Source: Clostridia bacterium | GTDB taxonomy: Bacteria > Bacillota > Clostridia > CAKSNL01 > HGM11501 | Assembly (NCBI GenBank): GCA_017390225.1 | Contig: JAFPCL010000219.1 | Span: 1-10,307, forward strand | Reading direction: 5' to 3' | DNA: 10,307 nt | Part shown: in pieces, positions 1 through 7,147 of the stretch | How the letters are laid out: every line of letters starts with the position of its first letter | Position numbering within the stretch: position 1 is the stretch's first letter | Program-made: the position numbers and the translations under genes | Notes under the pieces: model-generated | Databases searched by the model: none | Told to the model about the DNA's origin: nothing | What the model saw: only the letters and a program-made list of their open reading frames with translations

Positions 1-162
1 AAGACTTATCGTCCATAATACTCTATTCTTTATCAATCGTTTTTTTATCAACATCATTTCTTCGTCTGTATATAAATCCTTTTGAGTTTCAAAAATCAGT
101 TTCAACTCATTAATTGAATAATTTTCAATTTCTTTATAAAATTCTTCTTTTATGCTCATCAT
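1..162 (-). CDS. Unrecognised protein, N-terminal fragment (runs off left edge)
   Basis: A minus-strand frame opens at an ATG at 162 (with a second ATG codon directly after it) and stays open for 54 codons to the edge. The start is supported by AAAAGGAGAG six bases upstream. The peptide begins MMSIKEEFYKEIENYS and continues with an acidic, helical stretch (ELKLIFETQKDLYTDEE) of a kind common in small clostridial hypothetical proteins. I cannot assign a function. It lies beyond the pyr terminator, so it is a separate transcription unit; a TATAAT-like box on the minus strand at 266-271 could be its -10, but no convincing -35 is visible. The AT-rich composition differs from the pyr genes. Confidence 0.6.
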   Translation of the reverse strand, partial: MMSIKEEFYKEIENYSINELKLIFETQKDLYTDEEMMLIKKRLIKNRVLWTISL

Positions 163-312
163 AAAACTCTCCTTTTAAAGATATTTTCTACAAAGACTGT
201 ATAATGAATATGATTCTGTTTCTCGAAAATACCATCAATCACTTTCTAAAGCACATCTTACTGCCATTATAAACTATTTTACAACAAACAATTCCAAAAA
301 GCAACAACAATT

Positions 313-340
313 AAAAAAGGAACGCCACTTTGGACGTTCC
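313..340 (-). terminator. Rho-independent terminator of the pyr operon
   Basis: On the minus strand GGAACG, a one-base bulge and CCA pair across an AAG loop with TGG and CGTTCC, followed directly by TTTTTT. It sits 37 bases past the pyrI stop codon and separates the operon from the next minus-strand gene. Confidence 0.88.
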
Positions 341-376
341 CTATAAAAATATGAATTAACAACCTGATTGAATAGA

Positions 377-799
377 TTATTTCTTTTTCACGGGCGTTTC
401 GCAGTATTCACAGCTGTACACGCGTGTTTCGCGGTCGGTGAGCTTGAACACCTGCGGAAGCTCGTGCTCCACGGAGGTGATGCAACGGGGGTTCTTGCAC
501 TTAAAGATGCCCTCGATGCGCTCGGGAAGCTCTAAATGCTTGCGCTTTAAGAGCTTTCCGTCTTTAATGATGTTGACGGTGATGCCGGGGTCGATACAGC
601 TGATTACATCGTAGTTAAGATCCAGCACACGGTCGATTTTGATAATGTCCTTGCGGCCTAACTTCTGGCTTTGGACGTTGCGCAGGATGGCAATGGTGCA
701 ATCCAGCTCGTCTAAATTTAAAATTTTGTATAATTCCATCGCCTTGCCGCAGGTGATGTGGTCAATGACGATGCCGTCGGTGATTGGTGTGACTATCAT
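377..799 (-). CDS. pyrI: Aspartate carbamoyltransferase regulatory subunit PyrI
   Basis: This 140-residue protein is the regulatory chain of aspartate transcarbamoylase. In the known family it binds nucleotides through its N-terminal domain and contacts the catalytic trimers through a C-terminal zinc domain. Four zinc-ligand cysteines are visible as C-x4-C and C-x2-C at residues 101, 106, 130 and 133. The N-terminal half carries family features such as IDHITCGKA (13-20) and the LGRKDIIKI stretch near 47-55. E. coli PyrI is slightly longer (153 residues). The ATG is preceded by AAGGAGG at good spacing and lies 17 bases after the pyrB stop, so the two chains are probably co-translated. It is the last gene of the operon, followed by the terminator. 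Its presence implies a nucleotide-regulated holoenzyme, unlike the PyrI-less enzyme of Bacillus subtilis. Confidence 0.95.
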   Translation of the reverse strand: MIVTPITDGIVIDHITCGKAMELYKILNLDELDCTIAILRNVQSQKLGRKDIIKIDRVLDLNYDVISCIDPGITVNIIKDGKLLKRKHLELPERIEGIFKCKNPRCITSVEHELPQVFKLTDRETRVYSCEYCETPVKKK

Positions 800-816
800 G
801 ATGGTTCCTCCTTATC

Positions 817-1728
817 TCACGAAATACCCAAAAGCTTCATGATCAATGCCATGCGTGCATATTTTCCGTTCAAGACCTGCTTGAAATAACAGGCTCTGGG
901 ATCATCGTCGATGGCGCGGGGAATTTCATTGACACGGGGAAGCGGATGGAGAATAATCATATCGCTTTTGGCTTTGGAAAGCTTTTCGGGCGTTAAAATA
1001 TAGGTGTCCTTGAGGCGTACATAGTCGGCTTCATTGAAGAAGCGTTCCTGTTGCACACGGGTCATATACAGGACATCCAGCTCGGGCATGGCACTTTCCA
1101 AATCCGGCGTTTCCGTGTAGGGAATATTCAGCTTATCCAGCTTGTCCCGAAGATATCCGGGAATTTTCAGTTCATCGGGCGCAATCAGCACAAATTTTGT
1201 GTTGGGATAGCGGCACATGGCTTGCAGCAGAGAGTGCACGGTTCTGCCGAATTTGAGGTCGCCGCAGAAACCGATTGTGAGCCCTTCATATGTCCCCTTT
1301 TCTCTGTGGATGGTCAGAAGGTCGGTGAGCGTTTGGGTGGGATGGTTGTGGCCGCCGTCACCGGCATTGATGATCGGCACGTTGGCTACCTGCGTTGCAA
1401 CCAGGGGTGCGCCCTCTTTGGGATGGCGCATGGCGATAATATCGGCATAGCAACCGACAACGCGGATGGTGTCGGCAACGGTTTCGCCCTTGGTGGCAGA
1501 GCTGGAATTGGCATCGGCAAAGCCCAGCACATGACCGCCCAGCTCATACATTGCCGCTTCAAAGCTCAGGCGCGTTCTGGTTGACGGCTCAAAAAAGAGC
1601 GTTGCCAGCTTTTTGCCGCGGCATTTTTCGGCATAAGCCGCAGGATTGGCTATGATATCTTCCGCTTTTAAAATCAACTGATCGACTTCTTCCACGGTCA
1701 TATCCATAATATCAATTAAATGTTGCAT
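817..1728 (-). CDS. pyrB: Aspartate carbamoyltransferase catalytic subunit PyrB
   Basis: This enzyme condenses carbamoyl phosphate with L-aspartate to N-carbamoyl-aspartate in the cytoplasm, the committed step of pyrimidine synthesis. The 303-residue length is normal. Family motifs are intact: the carbamoyl-phosphate loop FFEPSTRTRLSFE (45-57), the SATKGET loop (77-83) that reaches into the neighbouring active site, HPTQ (129-132), and HPLPRV (261-266). The ATG at 1728 has AAAGGGAGAG just upstream and lies 15 bases after the pyrE stop. PyrI follows 17 bases downstream, so catalytic and regulatory chains are adjacent as in other class B ATCases. Nothing suggests damage. Confidence 0.97.
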   Translation of the reverse strand: MQHLIDIMDMTVEEVDQLILKAEDIIANPAAYAEKCRGKKLATLFFEPSTRTRLSFEAAMYELGGHVLGFADANSSSATKGETVADTIRVVGCYADIIAMRHPKEGAPLVATQVANVPIINAGDGGHNHPTQTLTDLLTIHREKGTYEGLTIGFCGDLKFGRTVHSLLQAMCRYPNTKFVLIAPDELKIPGYLRDKLDKLNIPYTETPDLESAMPELDVLYMTRVQQERFFNEADYVRLKDTYILTPEKLSKAKSDMIILHPLPRVNEIPRAIDDDPRACYFKQVLNGKYARMALIMKLLGIS

Positions 1729-1743
1729 ACTACTCTCCCTTTC

Positions 1744-2373
1744 TTATGCACGCCAGCTTTCATCGGAAGGATTGTCGCGGAATTTTTTAAGACGTGCGAT
1801 GTCCTCCGGACGAATATAGCCTTCCTCTGCGGCAACCTCTGCCACAGCATCGAAATTCGAAAGAGAATAGTTGATGACACCGGCTTCTCCCAGGCGCTGG
1901 GTTGCCTTTGCCATGCCATAGGTGAAGATGCTGACGATGCCCAGCACTTCGGCGCCGGCTTCACGAAGAGCATCCACCACTTCGATAACAGAACCGCCGG
2001 TGGAAATTAAATCTTCCACAACAACAACCTTGCTGCCGGGGGTGAGCTTGCCTTCAATGCGGTTGCCTCTGCCGTGGTCTTTGTTGCCGGAGCGAACGTA
2101 GCCCATGGGCATATCCAGAAGATGACCGACAATGGCGGCATGGGCAATGCCGGCGGTGCTGGTGCCCATCAGCACTTCGCAGTCGGGATAGTGTTTTTTC
2201 ACAAGCTCGGCAAGGCCTTCTTCCACTTGATTGCGCGCTTCAGGTGCCGTCAAGGTCAGGCGGTTATCGGTGTAAATCGGGCTTTTGATGCCGCTTGCCC
2301 AAGTAAAGGGTTCATCGGGGCGCAGGAACACGGCACCGATGGATAATAAAGCTTTTGCAATTTTCTTTTCCAT
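1744..2373 (-). CDS. pyrE: Orotate phosphoribosyltransferase PyrE
   Basis: PyrE transfers the ribose-5-phosphate of PRPP to orotate, giving OMP. The protein is 209 residues from the chosen start, the usual size. It has the PRPP-binding signature VVVVEDLISTGGS (116-128) and the flexible catalytic loop NKDHGRGNRIEG (97-108). The frame is open further upstream, but that part would lie antisense-like inside pyrF and has no family similarity. The ATG at 2373 is preceded by AAAAGGAGAG and gives the expected family N-terminus MEKKIAKALL. It sits 19 bases after the pyrF stop. OMP made here is the substrate of PyrF, encoded immediately upstream. Confidence 0.96.
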   Translation of the reverse strand: MEKKIAKALLSIGAVFLRPDEPFTWASGIKSPIYTDNRLTLTAPEARNQVEEGLAELVKKHYPDCEVLMGTSTAGIAHAAIVGHLLDMPMGYVRSGNKDHGRGNRIEGKLTPGSKVVVVEDLISTGGSVIEVVDALREAGAEVLGIVSIFTYGMAKATQRLGEAGVINYSLSNFDAVAEVAAEEGYIRPEDIARLKKFRDNPSDESWRA

Positions 2374-2392
2374 GATATATCTCTCCTTTTCT

Positions 2393-3094
2393 TTATTCGG
2401 TAACAAACTCTGCGACACAGCGGTTGTATGCCGCCACCGGGTCTTCGGCTCTTGTGATGGGTCTTCCCACAACGATATAGTCACTGCCGTTTTTATTGGC
2501 ATCGGCAGGCGTTGTCACGCGCTTTTGGTCGCCCACATCGCCATCGGCAAAGCGAATGCCGGGGGTGACGGTGAAAAAGCTCTTGCCGCAGGCTTCTTTG
2601 ACTTGTGTAACTTCCAAGGGAGAGCACACAACGCCGTCTAAGCCTGCTTCCTGTGCGGTTTTTGCATAAGACGTAACAACCTCTGCGATGGGATGGTCAA
2701 TCAAAAGATCACGCTTCATCACTTCTTCGGAGGTAGACGTCAGCTGGGTGACAGCCAGCAGAATCGGACGAGTGCCGTCGGGACGGGTGAGCCCTTCAAT
2801 GGCGGCTTCCATCATCGGCTTTGTGCCCGATGCATGCAGATTCACCATATCTGCACCCAAGTTTGCCAAAGAGCGCATGGCGCTTTTGACCGTGTTGGGG
2901 ATATCGTGAAGCTTTAAGTCCAGGAATACGGAAAAACCCTTTTCCTTCAGTTCACGAACAATATCGGGACCTTCGGCATAGAAAAGCTCCATACCGACCT
3001 TGACCCAGGGCTTTTTGCCCTCGAATTTGCTGAGAAATGCCATGGTTTCCGCTTTATTCGGAAAATCCAATGCAATAATAACATCTTTACCCAT
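2393..3094 (-). CDS. pyrF: Orotidine 5'-phosphate decarboxylase PyrF
   Basis: PyrF decarboxylates OMP to UMP, the last step of de novo synthesis. The 233-residue protein is the short type I family found in many bacteria. The catalytic Asp-Lys-Asp array is visible in LDLKLHDIPNTV as D59, K61 and D64. The substrate-binding D10 (ALDF) and the phosphate-binding VVGRPI (208-213) are also present. The ATG at 3094 overlaps the end of pyrD by 8 bases, and its ribosome binding site AGGAGG is made by the last codons of pyrD, so translational coupling is likely. Confidence 0.97.
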   Translation of the reverse strand: MGKDVIIALDFPNKAETMAFLSKFEGKKPWVKVGMELFYAEGPDIVRELKEKGFSVFLDLKLHDIPNTVKSAMRSLANLGADMVNLHASGTKPMMEAAIEGLTRPDGTRPILLAVTQLTSTSEEVMKRDLLIDHPIAEVVTSYAKTAQEAGLDGVVCSPLEVTQVKEACGKSFFTVTPGIRFADGDVGDQKRVTTPADANKNGSDYIVVGRPITRAEDPVAAYNRCVAEFVTE

Positions 3095-3998
3095 GATGTG
3101 CGCCTCCTATACAATCTGATAATTTATCGATTCCGTAAGTCTTCATGACAGACGGAAGATCTTCAATCATTTTTTTGCAAGCAAAGGGATCGACCAAATT
3201 TGCCGCACCGACCTCCACAGCCGTTGCGCCGGCAAGCATCATTTCCACCACGTCCTCTGCCGTGGTTACGCCGCCCATGCCGACAATCGGAATGTTCACC
3301 GCTTCATATACCTGCCATACCATCCGAAGAGCCACCGGGAACACACAGCTTCCCGACAAGCCGCCCATGCGATTTGCCATGATCGGCTTTTTGGTTTTAA
3401 GAGAAATACGCATGCCTAAAAGCGTGTTGATGAGCGACACGCCGTCTGCGCCTTCGGCTTCGCAGGCTTTGGCGATGGAAGCAATATCCGTGACATTGGG
3501 GCTGAGCTTCATGATGATTGGCTTTTTTGTGACGGCACGTACCGCTTTGGTGACCGCCGCCGCTTTTTCGGGGGTTGCCCCGAATGCCATACCGCCGTCA
3601 TGCACGTTGGGACAGCTGATATTCACTTCAATCCAGGCAACGCCCTCTTCCCCGTCGATTTTCTCACAGGAAGAAGCATACTCCTCCAAAGAAAAGCCGG
3701 AGATGTTTGCCATAATCGGCCCGTGGAAGCAATCTCGGAGCTTCGGAAGCTCCTCCCCGATGACCTTTTCAATCCCGGGATTTTGAAGCCCCACGGAATT
3801 GAGCATCCCGGACGGGGTTTCTGCAATACGAGGGGTGGGGTTTCCAAAGCGGGGCTCGGCCGTTGTGCCTTTAAAGGACAGCGAGCCTAAAATATTGATA
3901 TCGTAGAGCTCATGAAACTCATAGCCATAGCCAAAGGTGCCGCTGGCAGGGATAATGGGGTTTTTAAGCTCCACACCGCAAAGTGTTGTTGTAAGCAA
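3087..3998 (-). CDS. pyrD: Dihydroorotate dehydrogenase catalytic subunit, class 1B (PyrD)
   Basis: This is the FMN subunit that oxidises dihydroorotate to orotate. The active-site cysteine of class 1 enzymes is in NISCPNV (C129 in this numbering). FMN-contact segments are visible as NPIIPASGTFGYG near the N-terminus, the FKG lysine (K43), and GMGGVTTAEDVVEMMLAGA near the C-terminus. Class 1B rather than 1A is inferred because pyrK lies directly upstream in transcription; electrons would pass through PyrK to NAD+. I chose the TTG at 3998: a frame-matched GTG at 4007 lies inside the Shine-Dalgarno sequence AGAGGTGG, too close to serve, while TTG is well spaced and gives the usual N-terminal length (303 residues). 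An alternative annotation would add three residues. The gene overlaps pyrF by 8 bases. Confidence 0.95.
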   Translation of the reverse strand: MLTTTLCGVELKNPIIPASGTFGYGYEFHELYDINILGSLSFKGTTAEPRFGNPTPRIAETPSGMLNSVGLQNPGIEKVIGEELPKLRDCFHGPIMANISGFSLEEYASSCEKIDGEEGVAWIEVNISCPNVHDGGMAFGATPEKAAAVTKAVRAVTKKPIIMKLSPNVTDIASIAKACEAEGADGVSLINTLLGMRISLKTKKPIMANRMGGLSGSCVFPVALRMVWQVYEAVNIPIVGMGGVTTAEDVVEMMLAGATAVEVGAANLVDPFACKKMIEDLPSVMKTYGIDKLSDCIGGAHHG

Positions 3999-4003
3999 TT
4001 TTT

Positions 4004-4011
4004 CCACCTCT
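4004..4011 (-). promoter_or_regulatory. Ribosome binding site deciding the pyrD start
   Basis: AGAGGTGG on the minus strand matches the anti-Shine-Dalgarno sequence well and contains the GTG that would be the longest start of pyrD. Its position favours initiation at the TTG at 3998, five bases downstream, rather than at the GTG. Confidence 0.6.
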
Positions 4012-4013
4012 TT

Positions 4014-4748
4014 CTATTCCCAAAGCAAAATATCCGCATCAAAGACAGGGCCTTCTTTGCAGACGCGCTTGTTGCCGACTTTTGTTTGCATACTGCAACC
4101 CATGCAAGCGCCGAAGCCACAGCCCATGCGTTCCTCGAGGCTAATCTGCCCCTTTGTTCCCAAGGCTTTATAGATTGCTTTCAGCATGGGAATCGGGCCG
4201 CAGGTGTAGTAAAACACATCTTTATTTTCGGGCAGAATATCCGTGACAAAGCCGCGCGTTCCAAAGCTTCCGTCTGCTGTTGCCACCACGACTTTTGCGC
4301 CTAATGCTTCAAACTTTTCCTGATAAAAAACATCGTCTTTGGAATTAAAGCCCAAAAGCACGGTGACCTCTTTTCCCTCACGCAAAAGAGCCTTGGCAAG
4401 CCCATACATCGGCGGTGTGCCGACGCCGCCGCCCAATAAAAGGGCAGAAGTTTCGCTCTTTTTCGTGTCGAATCCCGTGCCGAGCCCGACCAAGCAGTCC
4501 AGCTCCGTGCCCACGGGCATCGTTGCCATCTGCGCCGTGCCGCCGCCGACTACTTTATAAACAATCGTGATGGTGTCTTCCGACCAATCGCAAATGGAAA
4601 TGGGGCGACGTAAATACTTTTCGGGGAGCAGAATATTGATGAACTGCCCCGGCATGGTGATGGCAGAAGTATCGCCCGAAAGCACCATTTCATACACATC
4701 TGCCGCAATTTTTATATTGGATTTTATCGTGTATATGCCTTTATGCAT
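4014..4748 (-). CDS. pyrK: Dihydroorotate dehydrogenase electron transfer subunit PyrK
   Basis: PyrK is the FAD and [2Fe-2S] subunit that links class 1B PyrD to NAD+. It belongs to the ferredoxin-NADP reductase superfamily. From the chosen ATG it has 244 residues. The FAD site RRPISI is at 47-52, the nucleotide-binding glycine motif LLLGGGVGTPP at 103-113, and a CGP motif at 183-185. The iron-sulfur cysteines C-x4-C-x2-C-x11-C are at 210, 215, 218 and 230. The ATG at 4748 is preceded by AGGAGG and overlaps the end of pyrC by 8 bases; the binding site is encoded by the final Lys-Glu-Glu codons of pyrC. The frame continues eight codons upstream into pyrC, but without a ribosome site. pyrD follows 15 bases after the stop. 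Confidence 0.96.
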   Translation of the reverse strand: MHKGIYTIKSNIKIAADVYEMVLSGDTSAITMPGQFINILLPEKYLRRPISICDWSEDTITIVYKVVGGGTAQMATMPVGTELDCLVGLGTGFDTKKSETSALLLGGGVGTPPMYGLAKALLREGKEVTVLLGFNSKDDVFYQEKFEALGAKVVVATADGSFGTRGFVTDILPENKDVFYYTCGPIPMLKAIYKALGTKGQISLEERMGCGFGACMGCSMQTKVGNKRVCKEGPVFDADILLWE

Positions 4749-6036
4749 GAATATTTTCCTCCTTGTAGGCAATTTTCCCGTTTGCTACGGTTAAAAGGCA
4801 TTTGCCAAAAACCTCTTTTCCTGCATAGGGCGTAGCTTTTCCCATAGACAAAAAGTCTTTGGGGTCGATGGTATAGGCTTCATCCAAGGAAAACACCGTG
4901 AGATTTGCCAATCCCCCGTCTTCGATTTCGCCACTTCCTAAAGAGAACCTTTGGGCAGGACTTGTTGCCATGCGGTCGATGAGGGTTTCCAAAGACATTT
5001 TGCCTGTTTTGACCAAATCAGTATATAAAACAGCAAACGCCGTTTCCAGCCCCACGATGCCCATGTTGCTATGTGCAAGGCCCTTGCTCTTTTCTTCTTC
5101 CGAATGGGGCGCATGGTCGGTGGCAATGGCGCACAGTGTACCGTCATTTACCGCCGCCAAAAGGGCTTCTTGGTCGGCTTTTTCCCGCAAGGGCGGATTC
5201 ATTTTGAATCTGCCTTCGTCGATTAAATCATCTTCCGTGAGTGTCAGATAATGCGGCCCTGTTTCGCCCGTGACACTAAGACCTTCTTGTTGTGCTTTTT
5301 TTATCAGCTCCACCGATTCTTTGGTGGACACATGGCACACATGATAGCGCACGCCCGTTTCTCGCACCAGCTCGATATCCCGTGCGACCTGGGCATATTC
5401 ACTGCTTGACGGAATACCAATGAGCCCATGGGCTTTGGCAAAAGCCCCATCATGAATACAGCCGCCTTTGGGAATCAGGCTTTCGTCCTCGCAATGGGCA
5501 ACAATCATTTTGCCGAGCGCTTTGGCGCGCTTCATGGCATCACGCATCATATCATCGCTCTGCACGCCCTTGCCATCGTCGGAAAAGGCAAGCACAAAAG
5601 GTGCCATCCCTTCCAAATCCGAAAGCGCTTCTCCCTTTTGCCCTATGGTGATGGCACCGTAAGGATACACGGAAATGACCGCCTGCTTTTCAATCTCTTC
5701 GATTTCTTTTTTCAGGTGCTCTACACTATCGGGCACAGGATTTAAGTTCGGCATGGCACACACCGCCGTATAGCCGCCATGCGCCGCCGCTTTCGTTCCC
5801 GTTTCCACCGTTTCTTTATATGAAAAACCCGGTTCACGAAGATGCGTGTGCACATCTGTAAAACCGGGAAACACAAAGCATGTGTTCATATCAAAAACAG
5901 GAATATCCGTCGGCAGAGTGCCAACAGAAAAAACAAAAACACGACCGTCTTCCACAAGCAAATCAACAAGGGAAAATGCACCCTTTTGGTACACTTTAGC
6001 GCCGCTGATTCCAAATCGTGTCAAATTTTCTTCCAT
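4741..6036 (-). CDS. pyrC: Dihydroorotase, class I (PyrC)
   Basis: Dihydroorotase cyclises carbamoyl-aspartate to dihydroorotate. The 431-residue length fits the class I type of Gram-positive bacteria. Metal and substrate motifs are intact: DVHTHLREPG with the HxH zinc ligands H63 and H65, FSDDGKG with a bridging aspartate (about D153), H181 in AHCED, H235 in HVCHVST, and the catalytic ATDHAPHS motif with D307. The ATG at 6036 is preceded by AAAGGAG. It is the first gene of the operon and lies about 30 bases from the -10 box of a strong promoter. Confidence 0.97.
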   Translation of the reverse strand: MEENLTRFGISGAKVYQKGAFSLVDLLVEDGRVFVFSVGTLPTDIPVFDMNTCFVFPGFTDVHTHLREPGFSYKETVETGTKAAAHGGYTAVCAMPNLNPVPDSVEHLKKEIEEIEKQAVISVYPYGAITIGQKGEALSDLEGMAPFVLAFSDDGKGVQSDDMMRDAMKRAKALGKMIVAHCEDESLIPKGGCIHDGAFAKAHGLIGIPSSSEYAQVARDIELVRETGVRYHVCHVSTKESVELIKKAQQEGLSVTGETGPHYLTLTEDDLIDEGRFKMNPPLREKADQEALLAAVNDGTLCAIATDHAPHSEEEKSKGLAHSNMGIVGLETAFAVLYTDLVKTGKMSLETLIDRMATSPAQRFSLGSGEIEDGGLANLTVFSLDEAYTIDPKDFLSMGKATPYAGKEVFGKCLLTVANGKIAYKEENIHA

Positions 6037-6066
6037 GATTTTTCTCCTTTGTTATCTATTTAGGAT

Positions 6067-6096
6067 AGTATACCATAAAAAGCCGTATATTGTCAA
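6067..6096 (-). promoter_or_regulatory. Sigma-A promoter of the pyr operon
   Basis: The minus strand carries a perfect TTGACA -35 box (6091-6096), an 18-base spacer and a TATACT -10 box (6067-6072). The TGG just before the -10 makes it an extended -10 promoter. Transcription would start near 6060, leaving a leader of only about 24 bases that holds little beyond the pyrC ribosome site. There is therefore no room for a PyrR-type anti-terminator/terminator leader; control, if any, must act at initiation or elsewhere. Confidence 0.85.
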
Positions 6097-6197
6097 GGCT
6101 AATCCCCCTAAAACCGATTCAATTTTTTTCAACTCTTTCCACACTAAACTTTAAGTCAAAAGCACCTTTTGAGAACGCCGCGCATACTCTGTTATCG

Positions 6198-6224
6198 GAG
6201 GCTATGTAAAAGCTGCATAGCCTC
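6198..6224. repeat. Inverted repeat, 9-bp arms, in the pyr-cotJ intergenic region
   Basis: GAGGCTATG and CATAGCCTC are perfect complements around a 9-base loop. Neither strand has a T-run after the stem, so it is not a standard terminator. It could be a protein-binding dyad or part of a structured RNA or dispersed repeat. Confidence 0.7.
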
Positions 6225-6354
6225 GAGGGAAAAAGTAAAAATAGTGCAGAATCCATGAATCGAATTCTTTCAACGCTTGTGCGAAAGGACTTACCGATGC
6301 TGTACAAAGGTACACAAGAGGTGAGATTCGTTGATAGTTGCGACCGATTTCTAC

Positions 6355-6363
6355 CATAATCTA
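6355..6363 (+). promoter_or_regulatory. Possible mother-cell sigma factor -10 box for cotJ
   Basis: CATAATCTA matches the CATAnnnTA form of sigma-K -10 boxes and partly the sigma-E box. In Bacillus subtilis cotJ is under sigma-E. A weak -35-like TGATAGT lies upstream, but the spacing is imperfect, so this is only a candidate. Confidence 0.25.
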
Positions 6364-6472
6364 CTTTTTAATCTGCAAAATTAAGATTTGATTAAAAAAG
6401 TTTTGTTTTTTCCGTGTCGTGACGGTCTGTGCATTTTTACAAGCCCTCTAATAAATAAAAAGGAGCATGACT

Positions 6473-6679
6473 ATGTATTCAAACAATTCCGGCAGCACAG
6501 AAAAAAACGACAACGTCTGCCTGGCTTATGCATATGTTCCGAAACAGCCCTTTGGCGACACCTATTCGCTCGACGATGCCCTGATGCACGGCACGCTGTT
6601 TCCGGATTTATATAAACCTTTAGGCGTATACGGTTGTGAATCCTGTGCTCCCTACAAGGAGGATACCCATGAAGAATGA
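6473..6679 (+). CDS. cotJA: Spore coat-associated protein CotJA
   Basis: A 68-residue protein of the CotJA family, a small inner-coat component in spore formers. The core YAYVPKQPFGDTYSLDDAL followed by HGTLFPDLYKPLG is the family signature (residues about 21-53). The C-terminus carries a CESC pair. I chose the ATG at 6473, seven bases after GGAG; the in-frame ATG at 6467 is only one base from that site. It is the first gene of a cotJA-cotJB-cotJC operon and overlaps cotJB by 11 bases. Expression in the mother cell during sporulation is inferred from the family. Confidence 0.92.
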   Translation: MYSNNSGSTEKNDNVCLAYAYVPKQPFGDTYSLDDALMHGTLFPDLYKPLGVYGCESCAPYKEDTHEE

Positions 6680-6947
6680 ACAAAAAGAACTGCTGAGAAA
6701 GATTCAAGAAGTCGATTTTGCCATGTATGAGCTGCAGCTGTTTTTAGACACCCACCCCAACAACTCCGCCGCCTACATGCGCTACGTCGCTTTAGGGAAG
6801 CAATCCAAAGCCCTCAAGGACGAATATGAAACCACCTACGGCCCCTTGACCGCATGTGGCGTCCCCAAACGCACCAACCGCGATACCGACGAACCGCTCT
6901 GGTCGTGGATCAGTTCCCCCTGGCCCTGGGAAGGAGGCAATAAATAA
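6669..6947 (+). CDS. cotJB: Spore coat protein CotJB
   Basis: A 92-residue CotJB-family protein. The segment LLRKIQEVDFAMYELQLFLDTHPNN (about residues 8-32, shown here by its key Asp, Glu and His positions) and the later ALGKQSKALKDEYETTYGPL are typical of the family, as is the tryptophan-rich C-terminus PLWSWISSPWPWEGG. The ATG at 6669 follows AAGGAGG at 6656-6662 and lies inside the end of cotJA. The stop codon shares one base with the cotJC start (TAATG). CotJB is thought to act with CotJA and CotJC in the coat; its biochemical role is not known. Confidence 0.93.
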   Translation: MKNEQKELLRKIQEVDFAMYELQLFLDTHPNNSAAYMRYVALGKQSKALKDEYETTYGPLTACGVPKRTNRDTDEPLWSWISSPWPWEGGNK

Positions 6948-7147
6948 TGTGGATTTATGAAAAGAAACTCCAGTACCCCGTCAACATCAAAAACCCCGAC
7001 CCCCGTATGGCAAAATACATCATCAGCCAATACGGTGGCCCTCAAGGCGAACTGGGTGCCAGCCTGCGCTATCTGAGCCAGCGTTTCTCCATGCCCACGG
7101 AAATGACCAAGGGTGTACTGAATGACATAGGTATGTCGTGTGTTTAA
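6947..7147 (+). pseudogene. cotJC: cotJC, 5' part, interrupted by a mobile element
   Basis: CotJC is a manganese-catalase-like spore coat protein of roughly 190-200 residues. Only its first 62 codons are here: MWIYEKKLQYPV to VLNDIG match the family N-terminus, including GELGASLRY with a probable metal-ligand glutamate at 35. In relatives VLNDIG continues TEELAHLEM, which carries the next ligands. Here the frame instead reads MSCV and a stop (7145-7147), all element-derived. The ribosome site AAGGAGG at 6931-6937 and the start overlap with cotJB are intact. The protein made in this configuration would lack most of its ligands. The missing 3' part should lie beyond the right end of the element. 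Confidence 0.9.

Larger units (their letters stand above)
6097..6472. other. Divergent intergenic region between pyr and cotJ operons
   Basis: This stretch separates the pyr promoter from cotJA and contains no gene I can support. It holds a perfect 9-bp inverted repeat, and a minus-strand frame from about 6119 to 6367 that stays open for some 82 codons but lacks any ribosome site. The cotJ promoter should lie in its right half. AT-rich sequence without recognisable boxes fills 6364-6455, followed by the cotJA ribosome site AAGGAG at 6460-6465. Confidence 0.6.

Noticed and set aside
1051..1584. 177-codon plus-strand frame
   Set aside because: It lies wholly antisense to the well-supported pyrB gene and has no family similarity or ribosome site.
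2374..2502. Longer PyrE with 43 extra N-terminal residues
   Set aside because: The extension overlaps pyrF, has no family similarity, and the ATG at 2373 has a strong ribosome site.
3145..3786. 213-codon plus-strand frame
   Set aside because: It is the antisense shadow of pyrD; low-complexity Ser/Ala/Pro content is typical of such shadows.
6198..6224. Hairpin as a terminator for pyr or cotJ transcripts
   Set aside because: No T-run follows on either strand, and it lies upstream of both operons, not after them.
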